From the NCBI RefSeq assembly GCF_022201045.2, contig NC_068556.1, positions 20,813,501 through 20,877,500 of the forward strand: 64,000 nt of DNA, read 5' to 3'. This stretch comes from Citrus sinensis (taxonomy: Eukaryota; Streptophyta; Magnoliopsida; Sapindales; Rutaceae). Below are positions 1 through 12,995 of this stretch, in pieces (position 1 is the stretch's first letter; every line of letters begins with the position of its first letter). A program made the position numbers and the translations under genes. The notes beneath the pieces are model-generated. The model was not told the DNA's origin. It did not search any database and saw only the letters and a program-made list of their open reading frames with translations.

Positions 1-1765
1 GATCATTAATCCTTACATTTGGATGTACCATGCAAACCTTTACAACCAATCCTTCATTTCAACAACTCAATTTTGATTAAACCATCCTCTATAAAGCACA
101 CCAAGAAAGTAGTGATAACAACATAATCCAATGCAAGTTTGCTTTAAGAAAATTGGTTATCATTTTTCATTTGAGAAAAACAATTAAGCTAATCCACTAA
201 TCTGAATGTCAGCAAAGCTTGGCAAGTAGAACAAGAGTCAATATAAAATCGTCCGGAGACCCATATGGCAGCACAATCATTAATTTGCTTCATTCTAACA
301 GAAACTGCTACTCAAGCACAAATACATGCATGAAAATCGAAACTTTAGCAGTTTCAATCATGAATTTGTTTTGTATCAGATAAGAAAGCCAATAGTTTTG
401 TATCAGGATTACATACTCATGCCTATCACAGTCAAGCCAATGGAACATTAAAAATCCAAAAATACAAGGATTACATTCAATCAGTTGTTGCATACTAAAA
501 ACAACATAATATAACAGAGTATTACAAATAGCCTGACACAATTAATGTAATCACAAAGTCTGCAAGTCTTAAATCTACCTTAAAATTCTACAAACTCCAG
601 TAAAATCCACGTATATGGTAAGATAATATCTACTGCCGAATAGATCACTTCTTTCACACACAACAAGATGCCAACCAGGCACAATCCGTATGCAAAATCA
701 AGAGTACAAGCAAGATTATCTGAAATAATATACAAAATACTACTGATCGCTCAGACAAGAAACTGAAGTCCTTGCCACGCATTTATTTTGCTTAAATTGT
801 TGTTTTGAGTTACCATCATACCCTAAAGATTCTTGTAAACTCATCCTATTAATAATTCGTTAAAAACAATAAGCTTTTTGTGTATAAACATATTTCTATT
901 TCTTGATTACACAATTTAGGCTTTATTTGGTATTGAGGTACTATGACTTTTACCAAACATTTTAGTATCCAACCGCAATATCAAATAGTGCTTTAGGTGT
1001 AGCTTACAAATACGAACACAAATCCATAGCGTCTCGATTTACTGCAAATAACACACCATAAAACTAACTACCTTCTCTCTCCATATGAGTTCTGCACACC
1101 AAGTACGAGTATTTAAAAAAACAATAATATGATGAATTCCCCAAAATGTTAAAATCACTGATCTTAAAAGAGACAACACTCGCAGAACCACAAAATAGCA
1201 TAAGAATTGTCGAAAGACGTTCCAAACTCATTAAAAGTACCTAACACATGAAAGCTTTTGCAAAATAAACAAAATTGACTAATCTTTGACAAAAAATTAC
1301 AAATATTCAATTTCACCAAGGCTTAAGCACTCAGCTCTGAGCCCCGACATCTAGGTACATAAGCTAAACTTAATTTAATTAACTTAAACTGACTGTTAAA
1401 CAACACAACGAATAAAACCAAAAAAAAAAAAAAAGAACAAAAGCAATAAAACAGAAAATTAAACTAAAATTACTCAGTTGATTACAACACAAATGTGAAA
1501 TACGACACATCACGAAATCATCATTACAAAATTATGAAGTTATCTAAGAGATATTCAATAACAACGACAACAACAATAAAAATAATAATGAAATAATCAC
1601 ATAATCTCAGGTTCCATTGGATATAAAAAGTGATCACACTAGATTGTTTAAAAATTTAAAACAATAACAAAAAAAAGAAAATATAATTATTATTTAATAA
1701 AAGCGGAACAAATTTTTTTTATATTTAATTCATGAACAATAAAAAGTAGGCGTAAATCGAAGTAC
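1..1765. other. AT-rich DNA without recognisable exons; probable long intron
   Basis: This stretch is AT-rich, with frequent stops in all frames and poly-A tracts such as the one near 1420-1435. No family resemblance is seen in any frame. If the exon at 1766-1780 is real, this is the beginning of its first intron. Confidence 0.4.
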
Positions 1766-1780
1766 CTGAGGGGCAACCAT
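1766..1780 (-). CDS. First coding exon of a gene running off the left edge (partial)
   Basis: Reading the minus strand, an ATG at 1780-1778 starts a five-codon exon encoding M-V-A-P-Q. It ends in a good splice donor (CAG followed by GTACTT) at 1765. Upstream, 1781-1860 is a purine-rich stretch that would serve as 5' UTR. No convincing second exon was found between 1765 and position 1, so the first intron would exceed 1.7 kb. The product cannot be identified from five residues. The call rests only on the ATG-donor arrangement, so it is tentative; the same ATG could be unused. Confidence 0.4.
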
Positions 1781-1860
1781 GGTTTCTGAAATTCTTTGAA
1801 CAAACGCTTGGTGGCAACGCAATAGAAATGAGGTTGAGGAAGGGAGACGGAATTTTAAAC

Positions 1861-3035
1861 GCGAGATAATAGAATTCGAATGACGAAAATGTCCTTATTT
1901 GTACGCTGTCTGTTTTACTTGGCTTTGGCTCGTTAAATTCGATACTCGGTCCGGATTAAATGAACGGGTAATTGTGACTGAGGGGTATTACTGTCATTCC
2001 GCTTGCCCAGTTCGCTCAGCCTCTGTTGTGATTAAAAAAAGTATCATAAACAATTCCGAAATGGAAAAAAAAAATATTAGTCAATTCAGCAACTTCTGTT
2101 CATAAAATCAATTCCTGTCTAATATTGTTCTGAATTTCTAATTCAAAATTTTAAAATATAAAAAATTTTAAAATCATGCGGTTTTAAAATTATATATTTT
2201 TAAAATTTTAATTTAATAAATAATTTTAAAATTTTTTTAATAAAAAAATTACTATATATATATATATATATTAATTTACGTTGAAACGGCACGAAAAAGG
2301 GTGTTGTTGAGTCGGTCCAATCTGTGACACCATCTATTACATCAATTATGGAAGTGTGTAACACAAGTGGCACTGTGGCGAACGAAAATTTGATTCTCTC
2401 CAATGGGGGGGAATACGGTAGTCATACAATGATCAAATTCTTGTATGTCATTGGTCAAAGTCAAAACATTGATTATTAGCAGAAGTATGTTAAAAATTTT
2501 ACACGATCCTCCCGATTACATTAGCTTTTGGAAACTTTGCAAATTACGTTTCGATGTTTGCTTTTGATAGTTGACTGCGCGATTTCATCAAACCGCACGT
2601 GCGGCCGTCGCCGTTTTGATGAATCGATGCTAAGGTGGTCGGTTTTGCTCTGGCAAGATCCTTTTGTCTCGTTCAAGATACGTCGTCACTCTTACTAACA
2701 CATTACTCAACAGTAAACATTATCCTTTCCACTCACAAGATTAAATGTAACCCTTTGCTCTTTAGATTCTATTTCATTCGATTTTTCTGGAACTTTTTCA
2801 TAAGGTGACTTATTTCGATCGGTGAAATTTTATAGTACAAGCAAAAGATCAATGATTTAATTTATGGTAAATAGTATGCATTTGCCAGCATTAAGCTGCT
2901 GTATATTAAATCTCATCAAAGCACCAAATGCATAGACATAAGGTTTAGCTAAATGTGGTTTATCAGAAGTCTATATAAATATAGTTACATTAACATACAC
3001 ATACACAAGTGTAAATGGTAAAGTACTCTCAAACT
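1861..3035. other. Intergenic: shared upstream and 3' flanking region
   Basis: No gene is seen. The stretch includes an AT-rich segment with a short (TA)n run near 2253-2270. A GC-rich palindrome with a CACGTG core lies at 2593-2604. The right part, about 2850-3035, probably contains the 3' UTR of the acireductone dioxygenase gene, which ends at 3036 on the minus strand. Confidence 0.6.
2584..2623. promoter_or_regulatory. G-box palindrome nested inside a second inverted repeat
   Basis: Bases 2593-2604 form a perfect 12-base palindrome centred on the G-box core CACGTG. It is flanked by the 9-base arm TTCATCAAA (2584-2592) and its exact reverse complement TTTGATGAA (2615-2623). G-box cores bind bZIP and bHLH factors in plants. 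The site lies about 0.8 kb upstream of the left-edge gene's ATG and downstream of the dioxygenase gene. Function is inferred only from the motif. Confidence 0.35.
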
Positions 3036-5012
3036 CTAATGAGCTTCAACTGGCACCCCTGCCTGCCCAGTCAAACCTTTGATGTACTCCTTTCTGGCAG
3101 GATGATCCTCCTGTGGCCGATTATATGCCGTCCACACTGGTTCTCCCACAAACAACCTCATCAACTGCACATCAACGAGTCAATCAATAGCTCTAAATTC
3201 TAATTAACCAACCATTGCATTCATTGATCACTTTGTCTTTGCACACCATAACTTAAAATTTGCATTACCTTAACATAGTTACTAGTGTCAAGAGTGAAAC
3301 GATGGTAGATTCCAGCTGGCAGAACGATTAGATCACCCGCTTTGATCCAGATTCGAATCCACTGATCACTCTCGTCTCTAACATCAAAATATCCACTTCC
3401 TTCCAAACAGTAGCGTATCTCTTCGTCGGCATGGATGTGCTCCGTGTAAAAGTTCTTCAGCTTCTCCTCATAGTTAGTCACTTTCTCCGGACATAAATCA
3501 AGCAAATCCTGCAAAAGCAACAAGATGATCGATCAGTCAGTGAAAGTTACTGACAGAAACCAAACCTCTGTAAATAATGTTAGGCAGGAGTACAAAGCAT
3601 TCACCAAGCACCTTATATAGGCCACCAAGTCAGAAAAGACTTCAATTTATTTTCAATTTATCTTTTTCCCTCGAACAAAAGAAATAAATCCACAAAAACT
3701 CTACTAGTCATTGACCTTCAAAAACCAAAGAACATTTCACCAGCCCACTCATTGCATAAAAAAATTGCCTCCCCTTCTAATTCTTAGCTATTATACTTTA
3801 CAGCTGAAACAAGGCTCCACGCAACCAAATATCCATCAAATTGCTAAAGCTGAATTCAACCAAACTCATTTGTCACCCATTTGATTTCAATCATAATTCA
3901 AGGCTCCTTTACTTATGAAGTTTTAACAAAAATTGTAAATTTGGAGAAATATCTTGATTAAAATCAGAAATTACAATACAGACGGCATGTATTAAATATT
4001 ACCGACTTCAACTCTCATTTCACCTCAAATCTCAAAACCAAGCTTTTGTCAAATCTCTGAGGTCAAGTCTAAATATGAAATTGTTGTCAGTTACATCTCA
4101 TATTTCTTCCTATATTACTACTGTTAAATACAATGGTCACGCCAGTTCAAAACTACTTGGACAGTTGAATTCAATTTCTTTTATCTTGCACTGAAATTCA
4201 ATAGTTTAGACTTCGGCTTGGTATTAAGGAGTTGTGGCTTAAAAGCCATAGCTATTTTCAGATGAAAGCACAAAAATATTGCATTATGCTTATAATTTTA
4301 GCTGTGAAAAATAATCAGATATGTTGCTAAAACCGAGCCGCAAGTGTCTACCAAAAACTTTTGGCATCTTAACTTTGGCGGCCACAACAAAGATGCCAAA
4401 GTGTCAAGTGAATACTTGTACCTTTGTCTTGGAACAAAATTGATTTAATCACACAGTTGCTAAATTTTTTTTTTGAAAAAAAACGTATATTACCCAATTT
4501 TATCAAAAAGACAATTATACTCCTCATGGGCTAAGCTCTCATTCACAGCAGCCGTGACCTTCAAGCCAACCCACGGCACCCAATAGAGCCTTGTATGAAT
4601 GGAAAAATTAGAAAATAATAAAGCAAAAATGAGACTCAGAACATTTAAGTACCATGTAACTGTAACCTCTTGCTTCTCTGATCTTCTGCAATTCCTCATC
4701 GTTCTCATAGTTTTCCGGGTTCAAGCGCCAGTACAGCACTCCCAATTCTGCATGTTTCAAAAATTTGTTACCAAAATAAAATAAGTGAATGAATAAATTG
4801 AATCAAGAGATAATTTAAATACCTGCCAATTGGTCCAACGATACGAATTGCTTCGGGTTGCGGTGGTGAGGGAGCCGTTGGTCTTGACTACTTTCATCCA
4901 TAAACCACGCCTGATTAAATTCATATTTCACTTTTGATATTAGAAATGTCACTGAAGACTCAGACTGAGCAAAGGATGACTCGGTATAATGACAACTCAC
5001 CTCGAGAGCCAT
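3036..5012 (-). CDS. ARD: Acireductone dioxygenase (ARD), methionine salvage
   Basis: Five exons on the minus strand (5012-5001, 4910-4823, 4747-4653, 3508-3269, 3164-3036) join in frame into a 187-residue protein, close to the usual plant ARD length. It begins MALEAWFMDES. The cupin core carries the metal ligands in the order H89-x-H91-x3-E95 and, further on, H134 in the segment PAGIYHRF. The C-terminus reads [17 protein letters not shown] and ends in EAH. ARD oxidises the acireductone intermediate of the Yang (methionine salvage) cycle to the 2-oxo acid precursor of methionine, using Fe(II); plants run this cycle where ethylene, polyamines or nicotianamine are made. The four-residue first exon is typical of plant members. 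All splice sites are GT-AG and phases agree. Identity is very likely; the choice among plant ARD paralogues is not made. Confidence 0.95.
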
Positions 5013-6022
5013 CGGTAACTAGAACTCACTCTTCCAGCCTGAACTCGGAAACTGCCGCGGGTATAGAAGAGTTGTGAACTGTGGTTGATTTAAGTTGTTT
5101 AGTTATGTTACTAGAGTTGGCCACGTGTATGGCTCGATCTCCTCCGGTTTATTTGTGGTTTTTAAATCAAAGCCTATTAAATATCAGTTTTGGCGCCTAC
5201 CAGAAATCCTTTTTCACTGCATTTTGTCAATTATTTTTGTTTTTACTGGAATTTTCCTCTTTTTTTTTTTTTTCCTGTGGCTTATACATGTCGATTGGAG
5301 AAACTTGATTTTTTTTTTCCGTGCCACAAAAATAAATAATTTAATGGCATCATGTCCAATTCTATGAATAAATATGAGTTAATATAAAGTTCTTATAATA
5401 TTTACACTTCAAAGATGAAAAAACAAAAACAAAAACAAAAGAGAGTAATAAGGTAAAAGTGGACTAATAAGCCAACATTTTATAAATATATTCATCGTTA
5501 TCAGTTTTATATGATTGCATCTAGCTTCATATTTTAAAGCCAAGAAATTCCTGATAACACTAAGATATTTTTCATAATTACAAAATTGATCATAGTCCTG
5601 CTATAAAACTCCCACCACCTGAAGAAAACTCTTTCCGTAGAATCTAATAAACCAGTAAAGAAAACTCGTCCGCAATACAGCAGCCAAAGTCATGTAAAGG
5701 GGAAGACGGGTTGATGAATGATGTTAATATATAGTCTCACTTTTCCTTCTTTTCCAGCTTCTCACAAATGGCTATGTATCCCAGCTCCATATGACTATTT
5801 CAAAATGCTACAGTCTTGAATATCTGTAGCGCAGGCAACGAAGAAAACATATGAAATATTCATACATATCTTTGCTCTATTATTAACTAAGTTTCCTCAT
5901 GCTTATTGATAAAATGGCATGCAAGATGACTAAATACACAATCCTTCGATATCCTTGGCAATAAAATAAAAATTCAGCACTTTCATATGGTAAACAGCAA
6001 CCAAAAGAAACCATACATCCGA
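5013..6022. other. Intergenic: ARD promoter and PEAPOD 3' flank
   Basis: The first part holds the ARD 5' UTR and promoter (minus-strand transcription). The part near 5700-6022 is probably 3' UTR of the TIFY gene. No other gene is seen. Confidence 0.6.
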
Positions 6023-9000
6023 CTATCCACTGCCATTATCTGTAAGCATAAAAATTTGTGAATTACCAAAAGTTGTTCATATTTTAAGCCCTCAATCATT
6101 CATGAATAGAACTTCTTAGACTACCTTCATTGTTGAGATCAACCGGAAGCATGACAGTCTTTGCCTGGTTGTCTGGGGAGGTCCCCAATGTGTTGGACAA
6201 CTCAGGCTGGGTCGGAGAGCTTGTGTTGCTCTGGCTCTGTTGTCCATTGGAGGCATGTGTCTTCCCCGGATGGTTCAGGTACATCTCCAAACTAGGAGTT
6301 GGTCCTGTATTTTTCTTTCCCTTGAAAAACCTTCCCCTATAGCATCAACATGAGCAAAATGTTAAGAAGAAACATTCATTCGAGAACATGAAAAACTAGA
6401 TTATCAGTGCCATCGAGTGAACAATATGTTAGTTACTGAAAGCACCTGTCTTTTCGCTTTTCAAGATACCTCTGCAACGAGACTTTTCGGTTAACCTGAC
6501 CATCCACATCTTAAGAAAGAGAAAATGTAAATAGACATAATAATGGCTAATGATTCTCATAAATTACAAGGAAAGCTTATTGAGTTATCTAGCCCTCAAA
6601 TGTATGACAGTTAGCATCCTACGGCTCAGGCTGAAGTTCTATTTATGCTATAAATTTCGGCTATGCTTCTCAAATAGGTATCCTTAATAAATAAAACAAT
6701 TGTAACAATTGTGTCTAGGCGTGCCTTTTAACTGCAAAGATAAAAGGAAACTGCAGTGCTGAAGACTTTTTCCAGACACAGAGCTTGAGGAAAAAATGTT
6801 GACTAGTGGTGAAATATTGCTACTGGTGATTGGAGAACAGGAGTTAGTTTCGAAGATCATTTCCCAAGGCTGAGGTTGCAGTTATCATTTTGCACAGGAC
6901 TATGGTACAACTTGAATGGTGTAACATAGAACAAGGTTCAGCTTCCTTCTCTTGATGGGGATCAGTTAGTCTGGTGATCTGACTGCCCAGGAGGAGCTCA
7001 AACACCTTGGGGAATATCACGAGCCTTTTACATTTCTATGAGATGGGGAAACCAATTTAGGCAATCCGCATGCATGGAGGTCATAATAGCAAACTGTTTA
7101 GTACATTGCTCCAGTGTCGTGTTTAAGATCATCAAAGATTTGCATGCATTTTGAGAAAACACGCTCCCACAGAAGGCCCATGAATTTTATGAATTCGTTG
7201 AAGTAAGGTATTGAATTTTCTCTTATTTGGCTACAGATGTAAATCGTCGAAATTTGAATTCTACACCATCTCAAGCAAGATCACTGGAATTAATATAATT
7301 TCCCAATCAAGACAACTATTATATGTAATATCACTCTGAAAGACGACTGTGAAAGCATTCTGCATGTACAAAATTCCATAAAAAAAAATTAGCAACAAAT
7401 TCTATACCAGAGTCATGAGTACTAATCGCTTTCTCCCTATACTCCTGAGAATAATCTGCTATCTTCCCTGCAAAAGTCAATCATAACCACCACAAAGTTA
7501 AGTATGTTAAAATGAATATCATTATAGTAATTTTAGCAATGACATTGGAACCATCATTATGTAAGTGGATGAATACTGTTCTCTTCAGAGCAGCAAAGAC
7601 TTAAATATTATCTATGGCGGTAAAACATTGAGAAAAATAACATAGAGTGCAATACTTTATAACAGAGGATTTAGGAAAGTGATCCAAATAACTATTGAAG
7701 AATTTTGTTTTCCATTTGGTGTGGAAGTTGACATAACTGAAGTGAAGAATAGGTAAGCCAGAAGTCTTTGCAATGGACAATGACTCCGTGCAAAACATAA
7801 AGATGCCTTCTCTTTCTACTGAGAAAACTGTATGGTTTGTCAACAAGAAAAGCCATGTCCCAAGTATGAGAAGAGGGAGGAATCTAGAGGTATCCAGTGC
7901 AGAGTCTAGAACAGTTCAGACCAATATAAGCAACAACTTCTTCAAACCACAAAGATCTTGAAATTTAAAAAGAGTTGGGCAATCAATACTTCCATCTTAA
8001 ACTCTTACCTGTTTGCATGAACTGAGAGATCATGGCAGCAGGACGAAGAGGGAGAGACACATGTCTGTTGCTTGTCACTTGTAAATGGCATGGAATGGCC
8101 CTATATGCCGTAATTCCACCAAATGAACCGTTCTGGGAAAAATCAATTGGAGTTGCTGCAAGGTGCATAATCTCCTGTGCCTGCAAACCCATATTTGGAT
8201 ACATTGGAAGACCAACTCGTATCATTCTTATCTCCAGCTATCCATGTAAAGACCAGGCTGCATTACCTTATCAGTTGGCACTCCTTCGTACACGTTCACC
8301 TTGCCACAATAGAAAATCGTCATCTGCCCTATGGACCCATTTGCTTCACAGGGATTTCTGCAATCACATTTCAATATACTTCTGATCAGTTCCCACAAGT
8401 CTCTCACTCTTAATCCAAAAGCTTTACCAGACATACAGGGATCTAGGAAAATAATCAAATTCAAACAACAAAAGCAAACTCAATCATTAGTTTCTTGACT
8501 AGTTAATGTGCATTTTTAATATTAAAAGCATATCATCCAGAACAAAAGTACTACCCAAATGCACCTGTTAGAGATGGTCTTGTTATCTGCATCAACAGCA
8601 CAGTTGCGAGGGTACTTCCGCCTATATGCACTGTTTTGGTCTCCAGAAACTGAGATGGTCGGTTCCTTTACTAAATCAGCTGAATTTGAAGTCACCTACA
8701 GACATAACATTATTATTTGAACAATAACCATATACTACTTCATGCAAAAAAACCAAAAAATACATATGCGCGCGTGTGTGTATATATATAAAAATTAGTT
8801 ACAGCATACATTCACGCGCGGCGGCATACTTTCCGGAGGCGAGACGAGTACTCTGCGTAAAACACCTGAGCCGGAATCGCCGCTGGACTCGAGCAAAGCT
8901 TTGAGAGAGATCACCTGCTGGATCGCCTGCGATTTGTTCCACGATGGTCTGCGCATTCCTGTTCCGCCACGTGTCCATACATTTGACAACAGAATCAATT

Positions 9001-9272
9001 TGTTAATTGATTTCTCTTTAATGCCTTCTTATTTTTAATTTGTAAAGCGTCACTACTTACAGACCTTCAGCTCAGGTACCGGAAAAATATGGAAAGAGTG
9101 GAAGGGCAAAAATGGAAAAAAAAGAAGAAACTGTTTCAGTGATTTCACCTTTCTCCTTGAGAAATTTGCGGCAATCTTCGCGTGTGAGCTGCGTAATGTC
9201 CTCTTCAGTGAGCTGACTGAGAGGTTTCTCGAGTATTGACCGGCACGACGTCACGCCACCGTCCACGTCCAT
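6023..9272 (-). CDS. PPD/TIFY4: PEAPOD-type TIFY4 transcriptional regulator
   Basis: Nine minus-strand exons (9272-9149, 8958-8816, 8695-8565, 8357-8267, 8180-8009, 7467-7408, 6509-6446, 6336-6125, 6039-6023) join into 337 residues. The N-terminus contains the PPD domain (about residues 12-60: LSQLTEEDITQLTREDC, then MRRPSWNKSQAIQQ). The TIFY motif is T146-I-F-Y149 within GQMTIFYCGKVNVYEG. A divergent Jas-like segment (VNRKVSLQRYLEKRKDR, about 243-260) lies near the C-terminus, followed by a Ser/Gln-rich tail that ends DLNNEDNGSG. In Arabidopsis, PEAPOD proteins bind KIX8/KIX9 and TOPLESS and repress cell-cycle genes, limiting meristemoid amplification and leaf size. The Jas-like region departs from JAZ proteins, which fits weak or absent jasmonate-dependent turnover. 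All phases agree, including the 17-base last exon. Which of PPD1 or PPD2 it corresponds to cannot be decided. Confidence 0.95.
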
Positions 9273-12200
9273 CAGATTCCGTCCAGATTTTCTCCGTTAA
9301 CTCACGCACGCCACTCAGCGGCAGTGATTTGGACAGTTTTGGTGGCAATTACAGAAGTTTAAAGGGGTGAAAGCGAAGCAGAGAAGAGTGAGCGAGCGTG
9401 TGTGAGTGGCGAGGGGTTGAGAGAGAATGTGGCCGCGGCGCCTTTGCCTTTGTGAGAGGGGGAGCTTTTTAGGCGCTGCGGTGCACCCTAGAGTGCCACG
9501 TAGTGAGCTGTCTGGGTTGTTTTAGACAAAGTAATTATTATTACGGGACAATATTGGACTTAATTATTCTGTTAAATTGCCTCCTTGCCACTAAAGAACG
9601 TTGAAAATCGCGGCTTTAAGAATATCTTGACCTTGGTGGTCTACTCACTCAGCGCCGAGGGATTAGGAAAATCGTCTCCTGTCGTTTAGCAGAAACTTAG
9701 GTTACGCGCACGAGCTGGGGAATGGAAACTTCATGGTTTTATCGAGAAATTTTATAAAGAAGAAAACAGTAAAAACAGAAAGATTTTTTTTTTCTTTTTG
9801 TTGAATAGACACTCATTTATTCGGTAATTGATGCTGTAATACGTAAAATTATTTATTATTTTATTTCATCATTCAATTGATTAATTAATGTTAGCTGGCA
9901 AGCATTAAACCACTGTTTGGAAATTTAATATTGTTACCTTATTTTTATATGTGTGTGTTAGTTTATTTAACTAGTAAAAGTTTTTGTAGTGGCACTAAAT
10001 TGAATTATTCGAAATTTTGTTCCCGAGAAAATTTAGTTGCCGTTAAATAATATTATTCCACTTTTTTTTATGTTACTTTATTATTATTGTTATTATTATT
10101 AGTAATGCATGCATAGATGCGCACTAGCAAATATTCAAACACAGAACCTGCATCCTAGGAGGTTGTTTCGTACCACAATGCACATGGTACTCTATTTTAA
10201 AATATAAAATTTAATTTTTTTAAAAAACATAATGTTATAGTGATTTTGCATTATACTCGCCACAAAATAGTACTTGAAAGTTGTCTTCCCTTTTTTTTTT
10301 CTTTAATGTTTTTCTCTTTTTAAAATAACTCGTGTAAACAAATTAATTCCATACCATTATATGAGTGATATTTGAATTTCAGTGTCTTATACCACCCAAA
10401 AATTACTATCAACTGAATCAATTAGTAGCATACACATAAATTTCTCATTTAAAAGAAAAAAATTCTCATGACCGGATACATAATCACGAACCACAATATT
10501 ATTCTTATTTGCCTTTATATTTTAAGAACAAATTTTCGAAAACAATTGCAGGCCCCCATCCCTTCCATGCGCCATCACCTCTACCTACCATTCGATATGA
10601 GCATCTTGTAAAAGACCCATGTCAACTTCAAAGACCGCATTTTATGCCAAAAAAATAAAAATAAAATAAAAAATGAAAACCACTAAACAACAGTGGAAAG
10701 AATAATAAATAAACAACCAAAAAAAAATGTGTTTGTTGGGCTTTTGAGTGTTATTTTAGGCCCAAATGATAGAGAAAAACAAAAAAAAAAAAAAATTTTG
10801 AAAACTCATTATGAAAAAAAGGGGATGAAAGGAGTCCTTTGTTTGTGAAGGCGAAGTGTCCCTATCGAGTTTTTGAAACCCGATGTTTCTGCAAAAACCA
10901 ACACCTAAAAAGGCAATGGTTGCTTCCTGAACCTGCCCTAGTTTGTCCCTGTAGTAGGGGCCACTTTCAAAATCAGGGGGCCTAAACCTATCCTAACCTG
11001 CTCAGTCATACTCAGCTCAGTCCAACTTTAGGCCCGCTTTCTGTTTACAGTTGGCCCGTAAACCGTAATTATTCATTTTTATCCTCTCTGTTCACTTACA
11101 TACGTGCACTCGTGCGTGTATTCATCGGATCGTATAGCCCTCCCTTGAAATCAAAGATTCACCGTCATTTATTGCAGTGCGAAAAAAGTGTAGATGTCTG
11201 CAACTAATTTCAACCGCCAGATCGCAACCGATCTTGACTCGAATCAATAGAGTGAGCGAACCAAGTTTTTACTTTTTTTATTTTTATTTTAAAAAAAAAT
11301 CAAACAGAGAATCAATTTCATTATAATTTTTTTTTTCTTGCACACGCCTTGAAAAAAAGAAATATGACAAACAATTTCGACGGTCCAAAAGACCCACAAA
11401 AGAAACATGGAATGAACCCAAGCCTTGTTGATTAATTTCTTCAGAGTCCAGAGATAGTAATGTCAGTTTTTCGAAGTTTGCTTCATTGCTTTATCTGGTA
11501 CCAAAACCTTGGCGGTTTGCCATTTCGAACCCAGATGAGCCGGCTAACCATTCCAAAGCCCTGAACCAGAGCCCTTGCTCCGCTCACAGTCCTTTCGCCT
11601 TAAATGCCACCAAACCCCACCAACTGCCGTGAGGCCCGCAGCTACAGTGAAAAAGACAGTGATCTTTCATTTCATTTCATTTATTACGTAATACACAGAG
11701 ACACACACACACACTAGAGCTAGACAGACTAAACCTGCTATGCTTTGCTTCCTATTTCTTTTTTACCGCAACAATTAACCACGTCCTAGGGAAAAAAAAA
11801 ATTATAATGCTCTGACCCATTGGGTCCCACGTCAAAACTTAATAGCTGTGGCACATCGTCCTCAGGTTCATAGTAAAAGGTGGATTCAATAATGGTTTAG
11901 GCTTAGCTGGGGTTGGGGTTAGGGTTAGGACCTTGACTCAGATGTTCGACCCGTACGCGACAGCACTAGCATTCTCCCCACACGAACGCAACCACACGTG
12001 CGCTGTTGTAGCCGTACGCCTCAACACCCCGGTTCTTCCTCAATATTACGCTCGTTGCCACCACAGTATATCTCTCCCATCGCCATCGGCATTCACACGG
12101 CGGTTAAAATCGTAATTAAAACGCAGCACCGAGGACTGAATTCAACTCGAATCACAATTATTCAAGCCCCCTTTCGGTGGACCCCGGGCTACCCATTAGC

Positions 12201-12574
12201 CAAACACGAAAACCCAAAAAAAAAAAAAATAAATAAATAAAAAATTCTGCCCCCTCCTTCTCTCATCAAAGCTCTTGAACATGTTTCTTTCTTTGACTAA
12301 TTGACTTAGACTCACTCACACGCTCACACCGTCACACGCAGAACTTTGCAATAATAGCTCAGTAAAATTCACACACACGCACACGCACAGTCACAGACAC
12401 AGACACATTCACTTTAACAAAACTCCTCTCTTCAAATTTCAATCAATTCCCACTCCTGGTCCCGGCCTCCGCTTTTGTTATAACTTACAGAACTGTTTCT
12501 CTTCGAGCTCAGTACACAGTACGCACACTCAAGCGTCTAGATACTGCTAACTTGCACCATTTCCACTTCAGGCG
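9273..12574. other. Intergenic between divergent PEAPOD and EPFL genes
   Basis: About 3.3 kb with no recognisable coding exon. The left 200 bases are the purine-rich PEAPOD leader. The right part carries CA-rich and pyrimidine-rich leader-like sequence (about 12310-12540) before the EPFL start. A short telomere-like stretch (three partial GGTTAGG units, 11911-11930) and an (AC)n run near 11700 were seen. Open frames around 11933-12240 have no family resemblance and are not called. Confidence 0.6.
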
Positions 12575-12995
12575 ATGTGGCGTCACCGCCGGCTGCTCTC
12601 TTCCTTCACTGCCTTCACATTCCTCTTCTTCGTCCTAACCCAACTCGGTACGTGTCACTTGATGATAAATCGTAATAACAATATTAATTCAGAATGTGTG
12701 ACCGGGGTTCCTGCACCTGACCTGCGTCTGGTTATTGTGTGGTGAATTAAATTAATGTGTGTTTTGGAATTTTTGTGCAGGAACCGGCGGGGCGCAAGAG
12801 AAAGAGACGAGGGTTCTGGATCAGAAGCGGATCAGCGGACCCGGTTCGTCGCCGCCCACGTGCAGGTCCAAGTGCGGGAGGTGCTCGCCTTGTAAGCCGG
12901 TACACGTCCCGATTCAGCCGGGTTTGAGCATGCCATTAGAGTACTATCCAGAAGCCTGGCGCTGCAAGTGTGGCAACAAGCTGTTCATGCCCTAG
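12575..12995 (+). CDS. EPIDERMAL PATTERNING FACTOR-like secreted peptide (EPFL4/5/6 clade)
   Basis: Two exons (12575-12647, 12781-12995) encode a 95-residue precursor. Residues 1 to about 27 are a signal peptide with basic residues (MWRHRR) followed by a hydrophobic core (FTFLFFVL). The mature C-terminal region starts near GPGSSPPTC and has six cysteines at 52, 56, 59, 62, 86 and 88. The ending YYPEAWRCKCGNKLFMP is the signature of the EPFL4/5/6 (CHALLAH/CHALLAH-like) group rather than EPF1/2 or STOMAGEN. Family members are apoplastic ligands of ERECTA-family receptor kinases with TOO MANY MOUTHS as modulator; EPFL4 and EPFL6 of Arabidopsis act from the endodermis to promote stem growth. The intron is phase 1 and short (133 bases). 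The call is secure at family level; the exact orthologue is not resolved. Confidence 0.93.

Noticed and set aside
8032-8413. Plus-strand frames of 117 and 78 residues
   Set aside because: They are antisense to PEAPOD exons 4 and 5 and show no independent signal.
11911-11930. Interstitial telomere repeat
   Set aside because: Only about three imperfect GGTTAGG-type units, not the plant TTTAGGG array; too short to call.
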